Source: Petrolisthes cinctipes
Taxonomy: Eukaryota > Arthropoda > Malacostraca > Decapoda > Porcellanidae
Assembly (NCBI GenBank): GCA_033782935.1
Contig: JAWQEG010000506.1
Span: 2,434,501 to 2,498,500 of the forward strand
Direction of reading: 5' to 3'
Length of the DNA: 64,000 bases
Within the stretch, counting starts at the first letter, position 1; every line of letters begins with the position of its first letter. The notes beneath the pieces were generated by a model that made no database searches, was not told the DNA's origin, and saw nothing but the letters and a program-made list of their open reading frames with translations. Shown piece by piece: positions 33,166 to 43,625 of this stretch. The position numbers and the translations under genes are program-made.

Positions 33166-33832
33166 TGTAGTGGTAGCTACTTTAAACAGTCTGTTTCTTG
33201 CCTTATTCCCCCTAAACAGTGTCTACAATACTTCTCTTAATAAGTGTCTATAATTCTCTTTAGTGTCCATGATTCTCTTTTAAGTAGCTTAGGGAAAGGA
33301 AAAAATAAGAGAATGGTTGGTGAGTAAGATCTGATTTATTTGAAGAAGATTTAGTGCTTTATGCCTATCGACTCATGGTGTTGGTCATTAAGGCAGACAA
33401 GTCTTGTTACATCAACACATCTTCCCCCAGCCTACAAGGTTGCTATCCTTGCTCTTACAGCCTGGTACCTACTTACTGCTAGGTGAACAGGGACATAGGG
33501 GGCTGGGAAAATTGTCTAACAATTCCACTGACCTGGGGATTAAACCCAGGATCTCTCGCTTGCGGGGCGAGTGTGCTAACCATTACACCATCAGCACCCC
33601 CCTGATTTATTTGAGGAACATGTGGCACATATATACATTATACAAGATCAAGTGTTACATATTATTAGCCAATAAGCATGCAGTGTAGTCATACGTCGTA
33701 GATGCGTGATCCCGAGTTGTGCAGACGTGGAAAAGCCACGTCCGCCCTCGAGTATGAAGTTACATCATAACGAGCCTATCTTTTTAGCCAATCAGCGAAG
33801 CTTGTGGCGAAATGCCAATGCTGACCGCTACA
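33166..33832 (-). repeat. 5' LTR of gypsy F with SINE insertion
   Basis: 667 bp including the 258-bp SINE and one 13-bp duplication. Minus strand starts TGTAGCGGTCAGCATTGGCA and ends AGCTACCACTACA. The hairpin at 33721-33745 has loop AAAAG, the reverse complement of the loop in the 3' LTR. Confidence 0.85.
33344..33601 (-). mobile_element. tRNA-derived SINE in the gypsy F LTR
   Basis: Flanked by a perfect 13-bp duplication CTGATTTATTTGA (33331-33343, 33602-33614). The minus strand begins with a tRNA-like head: box A TGGTGTAATGGTTAGCAC, anticodon-like hairpin CTCGC-CCCGCAA-GCGAG (anticodon position CGC), and box B-like GGGTTTAATCC. The body shares its next 100 bases with the SINE at 49658-50350. 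The tail CACTAAATCTTCT is not poly(A). Confidence 0.85.
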
Positions 33833-34532
33833 ACTGTTTACTTCTTGGACCATGACAACAAAAATATGTTCTTACATTTCGACACTGCTATTTTTTTTTT
33901 TTTTTCCTGTCCCTTGTGTCACCAATAATTCTTAATAATAGTTCTTTACTTCTCACCAAACATTAGCTGCATACACCATGATACTATTCTAGGTCCTTAC
34001 TAATGCACAATGTTGTATATCCTCAATTACAATTCAAACCTGAATCCTTGGCTCCAAAAATGAGACTTCAGAATCATACTTGTATTTCCACACTGGGCTC
34101 TTGAACATCACACTGAGAAGTTGACCCTGGGACTTGGATCCCTACACTAGGACACTGAGATACTGGGACACTTGGACATCAACATGGGAACACTCAGCAC
34201 TTGGACCAGCTAAAAGATTTGCATAATAACTATTTTGTACATGATATTAAATGATTAGGTTAGGCCAGAAGCCTACTAATTTCCACAAAGTATATAATAA
34301 ATAATGCAACTGACTTCTGCAATAGGATACTCGTACCCTCTAAAATTAGGGTATCACATCAGAATAACGGTTAGCAAATCCAATAAGTTTGGTACTTAAA
34401 CATCTATATAAACATTAACTAAATACTGTATCTCTCTAGTGGCTTAATCACACATAATACTTTGGCATTAATTAAGCACTATCAAGGAAAAGAACACAAT
34501 CATATCTCACCCTTGCTTCAGGTAAATTCTAG

Positions 34533-34534
<2 letters not shown>
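33833..34534. other. Stretch with no recognised gene
   Basis: AT-rich, with a T16 run near 33890-33905 and a loosely repeated CACTTGGACA/ACACTGAGA stretch at 34090-34210. No coding signal is supported. Confidence 0.45.

Positions 34535-34606
<72 letters not shown>
34535..34606. repeat. (AT)n microsatellite, insertion site of gypsy G
   Basis: About 72 bases of AT repeats end at the first base of the gypsy G LTR. The right flank of the element (46173 on) begins ATATACACTATATATATG, so G probably inserted in an AT tract. Confidence 0.9.
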
Positions 34607-34609
<3 letters not shown>

Positions 34610-35903
34610 GATGTAGTGCTCTCTAACTGTCAATTATGTATTTATTGGGAATGAGCTTGATGAGGCTCGAGCCAAGGGCTCAGGATTAGGAATCTGGATT
34701 TCAACTAATCCAACTGGGTTCAGAGGAGTCGTCATGGATCTCTCTTCCAAGAGTGTTGGGCAGTAGCAGACGTGTGAGCAAAGGAGAAGGGTGTGTTTAA
34801 GTGTTCTGGGAGTTTAACAGGTGACTCGTGCTGGCTCTTCTACTGTAATTGGTGACATTTTGGCGTGAGTTATCAGAATTATTCGTGTTGTGCCTTACCG
34901 GTTTATTAACTTATAATTCATGTATTTGTAAGATTTTTCTAGCTTGTAAGTTTGTGTTGGTTTGTAATAATTATAGTTTCTATCGTAAGATTAATATGTT
35001 AACCTGTAAGGTCCAGTTGTTTGGTGGGAGATTGATGTGTTAGGTGGTTTATCTTGGGTTTTGAATCTGTATATTAGTTACCTTTAGTTTATAACGTCAA
35101 GGAAGACCTTGCATCATTACCCGGGGTGAACAGATTCTAGGATACACGATACAGTTTATTGGTAGTACACAAAGGTCACACAGAATATGGTGGTATGCTG
35201 GCGTGTCGTGTCGTGCCGTGCCGTAGAGAAGCCGTAGTTCCTGCAGGAGAGTTGGCTGGAGGTAGGAGGTTAGCTGTGTGATCAGAACGGGAACACAGAT
35301 AGATGTAGGGCAGCTAGGTGGTGTTGCGGCAGGCAGGACGACGGTGGGCAGGAACCTTGTTTTTCCGGTGTTGGTGCTGGAGTGAGTGATTGACCCAGCA
35401 ATCTTGGGCCTTTATATATGGTCCAAACCAGAGAGTGGAGGAAGCTGCTGGTGTCCCCAGGGGCTTGAGGTAGCTTGGCTGAAGGAAGGCGTGGTTACAC
35501 GGGCGGCTTACAGCGGCTTAGGTCCGCATGGGTTGAGGATTAATGTACCTGGCCGGCTAATAATAGACCAGGGGTCTAGGAATTGTATACCTAGTGATAC
35601 AGGAGTGGCCATATGTGTGTGGTACATAGAGTGGCCACACATGTGTCGGCTACAAGTTTAACATTGTATCACCAACAGTACTGAGAATTACTCTTGTCTT
35701 TGTGCAACTATCATTTTATTTTAATTAAACTACTCAAAAGCGTCGTGCTTTGTTTAAATTGCATTTGTCTAAGTAGTGCTATTGTTGCTGGACTGGGACC
35801 ATTACAGTCCATAGTAAGTTGTTTCTCATGTTACAGTTTAAGGTGGGGGACGAGGCCATTGAACTTTAGTACAGGGAAGTTTCCTCTCAACCCCACCGTA
35901 ACA
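34607..35903 (+). repeat. 5' LTR of gypsy G, split by a solo LTR
   Basis: Starts TGTGATGTAGTGC, ends CCCCACCGTAACA. Without the inserted solo LTR it is about 730 bp. The right part (35690-35903) and much of the left part (34640-34890) are found again in the 3' LTR at 45727-46172, which has an internal deletion relative to it. Confidence 0.8.
35090..35654 (-). mobile_element. Solo gypsy LTR with TSD AGTT
   Basis: 565 bp; minus strand from TGTAGCCGACACATGTGTGG to CTTCCTTGACGTTATA. Direct AGTT on each side (35086-35089, 35655-35658). It contains AATAAA (minus strand) followed by ATCTGTTCACCCCGGGTAAT, the shared gypsy poly(A)-region motif. No internal region remains, so it was left by LTR-LTR recombination. 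Confidence 0.85.
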
Positions 35904-35969
35904 GAATTGGCGACCTCGCCAGGATAAACCAGCTGTTATACATTAATCCCCACTTTCTTACCATTCGAA

Positions 35970-36807
35970 ATGAGTTTGCCTATTCATATATATTCCGAGG
36001 AGGACGCAGAAAGATTTCTATCAGCTAAGCCAGTCATGAATGACGTAAACCGGCTCACTAGGGATGAGTTGCTAGTTTTAACCTCCTACATGTCATTGGA
36101 GGATATGGCCAGTAAGGGTAAACAGTTTATTCAAAATAAGATAAAACAGGGAGTTGTTTGAGATTGTGAGTCCGGTGGGTGATGATATGGCTTGTGAGGA
36201 GGGGGAGCTGGATCCACAAGCGGTAGGAAGTGTTGTTTTGCCCTCAGTTAGTACCTCTCTCCCTATATCTACACACTTACCAGACCAAATCCCTTTGACT
36301 GACATAAACCCTGAAGGTAATTTTACTGTTGAACAACGATTTGAACTCTACAAAATGCGGGAGCAAGCTAGATTAGACCAGGCTAGATTGGATCATGAAT
36401 ACAGAATGGCAAAACTACACCAGTCGGCTGGGGATCCTGCATCCTTATCCTCTATGAGTCTAAAATTTTCTAGTTTGATTCCAACATTCTCTGAGGATGA
36501 AGTGGAAGATTTCTACACTTTGTTTGAGGAGGTATGAAGTGGCCTGTAGTACAATGGCCCTTCCTCTTACAGTCAACATTAACCGGTAAGGCACGTACCA
36601 CATATATTTCTGTGACTGATGACACTCGTCAGGATTATTTTAGGCTTAAGAAGGCTATACTTGATACCTACCAGCTTTGTCCAGAGGCATACAGGAAAAA
36701 GTTCCGTAAAACGTCTAAAAGGTCAGATCAGTCTCATGTAGATATTTTATATCAAACTAAAAAGGTATTTCAGTTATGGAGAGCCGGGCGGTGGAAAGTG
36801 TTGAGGA
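35970..36807 (+). pseudogene. Gypsy G gag, N-terminal part
   Basis: Starts with the ATG at 35970, shortly after the primer-binding site (MSLPIHIYSEEDAERFL), a stop at 36159 with a frame change, then 36154-36537 (FELYKMREQARLDQARLDHE, a likely coiled coil; PTFSEDEVEDFYTLFEEV, the capsid start) and 36534-36807 (WPFLLQSTLTGKARTTYISV, LKKAILDTYQLCPEAYRKKF). This resembles the SCAN-like capsid of Gmr1/Ty3 gags. Gypsy B interrupts it at 36808; it resumes at 42603. Confidence 0.75.
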
Positions 36808-37002
36808 TGTAGTGGTGGCATACGCACCACTCTGTATTCCTATAAATACATTCCATGTGCTGGTACGCCGCTCCCTGTTTCTTTGTGATCTCCCCGTCAC
36901 AGACAAGCTGCAGTCTGGCGGTTTGATTAATCCCGTCCCCTGGTTCAGCTTTGCATATCTTTGGGAAGCCAGACGCTAGCCTTTCGCTTCCTCCAGGTAT
37001 GA

Positions 37003-38076
37003 ACCGTATGTCCCACCTTTCTCACTTAATGTACACTCGTGGTTCCGTCACATGGAGACTTTGTGGTGCTCTGCAAACTTCACGAGTGAATTGAAGTTTA
37101 ATGCTGTCCTCCGGGTACTCCCAGAGGACGTATTCGATGCTATCCCAACCACTATTACTCAACGCCCATCCTACGAAGATTTGAAGGATGCTATCGTTTC
37201 TTCTTGGTATGTCCGACCAGGAGTACCTGAAGGCCTTAGAAGATATACAAGTGGACGGCCGAGCCCTTCCGCACATGCAGCAGCTGAATGAGAAGGCAGA
37301 AGACCACTTCTCAGAGGCACTACTCAAGAGGCGCCACTCCAAGCTGTTCCCTGCGACAGTGCAACTCCACCTCCAGGCCCACCTTGACCTTCCCATAAAC
37401 CAGTACGTGAAACATGCGGACGCTATAATGAACATTTATTCTGAGGCCGACCCACCACAACTATACCACCACGTCAACACAACCACCACTACATCACCAT
37501 CTCCAACACCCACTACACATCACGCTCCACCCGCATCCTCTCCTCACTTCCAACACCCCTCTTACCTCAACCTTCAAACACATACATCCACCTCCACTCC
37601 CCCCACGCCTATTCAACCTCATATACATAATACACCACCCTTCCCCCAGCATCATACACCTATTCCACACTCATACCCACTACATCAAATTCACACACAT
37701 ATCCACTCAGCCCCAACAAAGAACTATGCAACACCATCTCCCCAACATGTATACACACACCCCTAACACATCCACCCTCATCTTCACCAAGATGTCACCT
37801 CATCCCCACGCATTCTCCCTCCTTTGCCTCAATGCACTACCTCGCACAGCACAACGATACCCCCACATGTCAATCCTTCATCCCAGCAACACAATAATAT
37901 CTCTCAACTCACGCAACTCTATTTCTACCACCAACGCTTCGGCAATGTCACACGTAATTGCCGCCCACCTTGCCAGTGGGTGTCCCCTGGCACTCGCCAG
38001 ACACCCCGTGGTTACCAGGGAAACGAGTAAGGCGGTTGCAAGAACACGCCCAAGAAGTCACCGCCATACATCCTAG
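37003..38076 (+). pseudogene. Gypsy B gag
   Basis: Capsid in two frames: 37003-37200 (YVPPFSLNVHSWFRHMETLW, LRVLPEDVFDAI) and 37188-37766 (MSDQEYLKALEDIQVDGRAL, HMQQLNEKAEDHFSEALLK), followed by a Thr/His/Pro-rich linker and the knuckle FYHQRFGNVTRNCRPPCQW (37915-37975). The capsid start directly abuts truncated LTR sequence. Confidence 0.75.
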
Positions 38077-38429
38077 CCAACCCACCAGGCCTGAAACATT
38101 CACACACAATGCGCAACGATACAAGAACCATGATTACCATACCTTCGAGGTAACAAACAAGCACACGAACCCTCAGGACGCCTCTCTGCCTGCACTTCTA
38201 CGTCACTCCTACGCCTCCGCCATATGTTCCTCACACTCCACGCTATGACAAGTTGGCCTACACGCCCAAGCCAACCACGCTACTATGCCATGCCCTCAAC
38301 CACGCACAGACCCAGCTCAATGTATGTCGTCCCGTGTACACGCACGTGTCCCCCCTATCACGCCCCCAGACCTTTCCCCTGCTGGTATGTGTGTGCCCCC
38401 ATGCATTCACGCCCACACACTGCTCTAAG

Positions 38430-39270
38430 TAGAGGACCTCGAGTCAGGACACACGTTCCTGATCGACTCGGGCTCCGAAGTTAGCGTGGTTCTCCACGTA
38501 AGAGGCAGGCGTCTACTGCTTACGACCTACTCGCTGCAAACCAGTCTCCTTTCGCCACCTACGGAACCAGGAGTAAGGGCGTCACATTGTTGAAGGACGA
38601 GTATGTAGTATGGCCGTTCGTGGTAGCGGACGTACAAGCACCAATATTAGGCTTGGACTTCCTGACGGCGCACGACTTGTTAATCGATGCTAAACGTAAG
38701 AGACTCATACACCAGCCGTCTGGAGCTACGATTTCCACCAGAAACTGCCAGCAAGCCACACCTGCTATCACACAAATCACACAAACCCACACTTACGATA
38801 GCATTATTCACGATTTTCCACTCCTACGCTCTGCAGAGACTTCACCAAGAGTCCAAGATGCAGGTATCCGCCACACAATCACTACGATGTGCCCCCCAGT
38901 TTTCGCCAAGCCTCGATGTATGCCCCCAGAACGACTAGGAGCTGCACAATGGGAGTTCACAGTGATGATCAAGCAAGGGGCAGTCAGGCCATCTGACAGC
39001 AAATGGGCGTCACCCCTGCACATATTACCCAAACAGCAAGAAGGTGAATGGAGGGAGTGCGGGGATTACTGGGCCCTGAATGCAGTCACTATTCCAGACA
39101 GGTATCCCATTCCGTATGTTCTTGATTTTTACTCGAAGCTGCAAGGATGTACTGTTTTCTCCAAAATTGACCTCGTCAGGGCTTTCCACCAAATTTCCGT
39201 TGCAGAGGAGGATATAAAAAAGACCCTTTGGACCATAAGAATTCGCCGTAATAAACTTCGGCTTACATAA
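38430..39270 (+). pseudogene. Gypsy B protease and RT fingers/palm start
   Basis: Protease active site FLIDSGSEVSVV near 38455-38490 with a frame change after it. 38587-39270 is open for 227 codons: WPFVVADVQAPILGLDFLTA (protease C-terminus), the spacer, then RT with ASPLHILPKQQEGEWRECGD, LNAVTIPDRYPIPYVLDFYS, KIDLVRAFHQI. It ends in a frameshift just before the PFGLFEF region. Confidence 0.75.
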
Positions 39271-40051
39271 CGCAGCGCAGACATTCCAGAGATTTATCGA
39301 TAAGGTACTACGAAGCCTCGATTATATAGTGGTATATATTGACGACATCCTCATCTCGTCAAGCAATCATACGCAACACCAGCAAGACCTGCGGGAATTA
39401 TTTTCCCGCCTACAAGAGTATGTACTAAAGATTCACCCATCTAAGTGTGTAATAGGGAAGAACCAAATGGACTTTCTCGGCCATCAAGTCACCCCGCAGG
39501 GAATCACCCCACTCCCGCAGAAGGTGGAGGCTGTTCAGGAATTCCCTATCCCTACCACGGCAAGGAAACTGAGAGAATTTTTAGGGGTGGTGAATTAGTA
39601 CCACCGCTTTATCTCCCACGCCGCGACAACACTCGCCCCACTCCATGACCTGTTGATTTGCCTGAAAAAGGCCTCCCAGAAGAAACTCACGTGGAACCCT
39701 ACAGCAGAGTCCTCCTTCAGCAAGGTGAAAAATAGGCTAGCTGACTCCACCCTCCTAGCATATCCCACACCTTATGCGTCTACATCCATATATACTGACG
39801 CATCCAACGACGCCGTAGGAGCAGTGCTGCAGCAGGAGGTTAACGGGGTGCTAAAGCCTATTACGTTCTTTAGCAAATGCGTCGAGCCACCACAGAGAAA
39901 ATACAGCGCTTTTGACAGGGAATTGGTGGCCATGCATGATGCCGTCAAACATTTCCGACACTTCCTGGAAGGTAGGGCTTTCTACATACATACCGATTAC
40001 AAACCACTTACGACAGCCATGACACAACTGGGTGCCAGCTGGTCACCATGA
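39271..40051 (+). pseudogene. Gypsy B RT C-terminal half and RNase H
   Basis: 39329-39598 carries an intact YIDDILISS box and FLGHQVTPQGITPLPQKVEA; a TAG at 39596-39598 replaces the codon after FLGVVN. RNase H at 39653-40051 has TDASNDAVGAVLQQE, FDRELVAMHDAVKHF and TDYKPL; it stops at 40049-40051. Confidence 0.75.
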
Positions 40052-41804
40052 GTATTTCAACATCTTTCATTCATCTCCGAATTTACTACAGATATACGGC
40101 ATGTACGGGGGGAAGACAACACGGTGCCTGATGCACTTTTGAGGGCACCACCGCCACACCCACTCATCGCTACAATACAACGCATTCCTCTTCTAGACTA
40201 CGCAGCACTCGCCCATGACCAACAGAATGACACTCACCTCCAGGAACTACTGACGGGTGATACTGGTCTACGAATTGAATGCATAACCGCACCTAACTCT
40301 ACAACATGTGTCTGGTGTGACACTTCCTGCGGCATGCCACGCCCCTACATACCTGAGCAATGCAGGTACACTTCGCCTCATTAGTGGAGTGTGGCCAGGG
40401 ATGAGGAAGCAAGTGAAGGAGTGGGTGACAGCCTGCATCTCCTGTCAGCGTGCGAAGGTTGGACGACATACACCCAACCAAATACGAGTTCACCGTTCCC
40501 CTCAACAGATTCCACACCGTACATGTCGACATTGTGGGCCCTCTCCCGTCCTCCCGAGGGTACCGATATCTCCTGACGTGAGTAGACTGGATGACGCGGT
40601 GGTGTACAGCTGTCCCTATGTATGACCAAGGCTGATAGCACAGCCCGACATTTTCTCAATAACTGGGTGTCGAACTTTGGTCCCCCTTTAGTTATCGGCC
40701 TGCACACCGTACCCTCGCTGCTACTCAGGACTGACTCACACCGTACACCGCTCCAGCAGCTGTACACTGGCCCTCACCCCGTTCTTGACACGTCCTGGGA
40801 ACGGGTGAAACCAGTTCACTCCTCGCCTCTTACACACACCCGCCTCACACACAACGACGACCACCACTTCTACCTACACCTCTCACAGTGCCACTCACGC
40901 ATACACAGTACGCATCTCCACCCACACCACTGCACCATGCTATACACACATACCAACTTCCCCTCCACCAGCCTCACACACCAGCCTCACTCACCACCAA
41001 CAACCACACCTACCCACCTACCACTCACATGCCTACACATACACATACATACCACTCACCTCCAAACACCGCGCCACATCAGACCACACGTACACACGAC
41101 TTCCACCCTCCTCAACCACAACCATCTACTTCACTCAGCACCAACTCCCAACCACTCACCACCATACCCATTCCCCCATCACCTACTCACCTTCAACCTA
41201 CTACCCCTCATAATCACTCACCTCAACCCACATACACACCATCTCCTATCCATTCCCCACCTCATATTCCAACACCCCTTCCCGCTACCACTTCAGATTC
41301 CTCTGCACCGCCCACACCTCAACCGCCACCCTCTCCTGACCTTCCCATGTTACCCTTACCCCTCACTACCCCTATCAACCCCCAGACCTACCTGACACCA
41401 CCCCTTTCACACCCCACCTCGCACCACACCCCACTCTCCTACCCTTACCTGACTTTCATCTGTCTACCCGTATTCCTAGGCCTGATGACCCGTTACCTGA
41501 CCATGACTCAATAACCGTAATCCCTTCTAGTCTTCCACAGAAGATGCCACCCATCATCAACATCATACCAGCCACGCCTCCTCGTCCCGCCATCCCTCCT
41601 CGACGGTGCACTCCCTCACCTCGCCCTGCTACACCACCTTTACCACATCAGGAGCGGTGGGACGACAAACCGATGATGGTCCCTGATGGTTGCACCTCCC
41701 GCTCGTGGCGCACAATAAGGCACCCAAGTAAATATGTTGCCGCCCTGTACAACACAGACATACATACACACTACACTCTCCAGCACACACACAGTCCCTA
41801 CTAA
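40052..41804 (+). pseudogene. Gypsy B integrase remnant and Pro-rich tail
   Basis: 40124-40384: linker (AAPPPHPLIATIQRIPLL-like). 40391-40640: zinc-region end (SCQRAKVGRH) and the start of the core in shifted frames. At about 40695 (FGPPLVI) the sequence jumps to the C-terminal domain (GLHTVPSLLLRTDSHRTPLQ), so the second catalytic Asp and the Glu are deleted. The tail runs to 41804 and ends with the shared motif (DDKPMMVPDGCTSRSWRTIR). Confidence 0.7.
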
Positions 41805-42014
41805 TAATCACACTCACTTGCATCTAACCCCCCCCCAACCTGCACATTCCACATGTTACCCTTATACATCTGTACTACATTTCTGGTCAACCTGTATATA
41901 TATATATTTTTTGTTTTTATGTTTGTTTTGGTACTATGTTATTTGTTACATTGTATGTATTGAGCCTTCCCTTCTCCCCTAATAAATTCACTCTGTTGGG
42001 GGGAGGGTGGGTAA

Positions 42015-42598
42015 TGTAGTGGTGGCATACGCACCACTCTATATTCCTAAATATATATTCCATGTGCTGGTACGCCGCTCACTGTTTCTTTGTGATCTTC
42101 CCGTCCCAGACAAGCCACAGTCTGGCGGTTTGATTAATCCCGTCCCCTGGTACAGTTTGCATACCCTTGGGTATCCCAGCCGCCAGCCTACCGCTTCCTT
42201 CAGGTATGAACTAAGGTGGTTGCAGCAGGTCAGGAGATGGCGTGATCACATAAATGATGCTACATACGGGAACCTAGAGAAAGGATATAAAAGAGCGGAG
42301 TGGCGCTTGTGAGGCAGACTATCCCAGCGAGCTACTAAGGGGGAAGGACCAACCGCACCTACCGTTGTCACACACCTGAAGTCCACGTGTTCGCACTACG
42401 TCCACACGCTGTTCCCTTGCCCAACACTACTACACAAGCGACACTGTAACTACCGACTCTCCACGACACAACATCGGCAGGCTGGCCTTCCCCCATACCA
42501 TATGTACTGCACCTTTGTATGTTACAAAATAAACTGTACCGTGTATTCTAGAGTCTGTTCACCTGGGTAGATGCATAAGGAGCTTCCTTACTGTCTCA
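42015..42598 (+). repeat. 3' LTR of gypsy B
   Basis: 584 bp from TGTAGTGGTGGCATACGC to CTTACTGTCTCA, preceded by GGGGGGAGGGTGGGTAA. GATATAAAAG near 42285 and AATAAA near 42526 are in the expected order. The truncated 5' LTR matches its first ~195 bases. Confidence 0.9.
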
Positions 42599-42602
42599 AG
42601 GA

Positions 42603-43583
42603 CTTAACTGAAATTATAGTACTAGAAAATTTCTTAATTAAACAACATTGGGCCCTGGGTTGCAGATTACCTAAATAATAAGAAAGTGGATAAATATGAT
42701 GAAGCTGCTTCACAAGCTAAATAAAAAACTTATTAAATGTAGTTCTTTTCAAGGTAAACCTCGTACCTCAGGTGTTAAACCAGATGTCAATATCGACCAA
42801 TTCTCCCAGAACACACACCCCTCTTCCTGTGCCAAGTCTGCTGCTCAACTATCAGGTAAAAACTGTAATCTTTCTCCCATGTTCACTAAGAATATGACAG
42901 GGTCTAATAATTTCACTACTGAAATTAAATGTTATTATTGTGGAGCGAAAGGTCATGTTAAGAGCAAATGTTGGAAAAAGATGAGAGACGAAAACCGTGT
43001 CGGATCTGTGGCTACAGTTATTGAGACCAGTGTGGCTGAGAATACTCGGAGTGTGGACTGGTGTGGTAAGAATGATGTCGTTGCATGTGTGTTTGAACGC
43101 TCTGAGGAGGCTTCAGTAGTGGAGGTTTCACGTGACAATTGGTCTTCTCCCCCCTCGTTCAATCCGTTCATATATTCTGGTAAAATTTGTTTGCTTGGCC
43201 ACGAGTATGATGTGAAAGTGCTCAGAGACACTGGTTCTGATCCTACTCTCTACTGGAATCCAAACCTTGGTTCTCATGTTAGTGATACAAGTGTGGTGTT
43301 AATTGGCTTAGGAGGACCGTTCTCAGCACAGCTTGTTGAAGCTCAGTTGGAGTATGACCTGTTTAAGGTTAAAGCTTTTGTTGGAGTAGCTGATGAATTA
43401 CCTGTAAAGGGCGTGGATGTGATATTGGGGAATGATCTGTGTGGTATGCGAGTGCGACCAGACGACCCCATTGTTTCCGTGGCCCCAATTGTTGAGACAT
43501 TTACTAATGTGCTTGAAAGAGAACTTCCATATGTGTTCCACTTGTGTGCCATGACTCGTTCTATGGATGGAGTAATTTCATGA
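42603..43583 (+). pseudogene. Gypsy G gag C-terminus, zinc knuckle and protease
   Basis: Continuation of gypsy G after the nested element. LTEIIVLENFLIKQ closes the capsid; the CCHC knuckle CYYCGAKGHVKSKC lies at about 42930-42970. The long frame 42696-43583 continues to protease with VLRDTGSDPTLYW (DTGSD active site near 43225) and GVDVILGNDLCGM, the ILGxD motif. It ends at a TGA at 43581 in a region normally continuous with integrase. Confidence 0.8.
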
Positions 43584-43625
43584 GTAAAGCCCAAAGACAT
43601 TAAAGAGCATTCTAATGGCAACGGA

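Larger units (their letters stand above)
29786..33832 (-). mobile_element. Ty3/gypsy element F, LTR to LTR
   Basis: Minus strand: 5' LTR (33832-33166, holding a SINE), primer-binding site TTGGTGACCCAGGAG (33165-33151), gag, knuckle, protease, RT N-terminal part, RNase H end, integrase, purine tract GAGGGGGGAG (near 30190), 3' LTR (30180-29786). The two LTRs align base for base over most of their length and are the most alike pair in the window. RT-RNase H has a large internal deletion, so the copy is inactive. Confidence 0.85.
36808..42598 (+). mobile_element. Ty3/gypsy element B, nested in gypsy G
   Basis: Perfect 4-bp duplication AGGA at 36804-36807 and 42599-42602. Removing B joins VESVED to LTEIIVLENF of gypsy G's gag in frame. 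The 5' LTR is truncated (36808 to about 37003) and runs directly into gag, so its right part, the primer-binding site and the leader are deleted. The 3' LTR is complete. Standard order gag-protease-RT-RNase H-integrase-tail. Confidence 0.9.

Noticed and set aside
33520..33601. tRNA gene on the minus strand
   Set aside because: It has tRNA-like boxes and an anticodon-type hairpin, but lacks a proper acceptor stem, is followed by a shared SINE body and is bounded by a 13-bp duplication, so it is a SINE head.
29781..33837. Target duplication of gypsy F
   Set aside because: The flanks TACTT and ACTGT do not match; either mutated or the element ends differ slightly, so no duplication is claimed.
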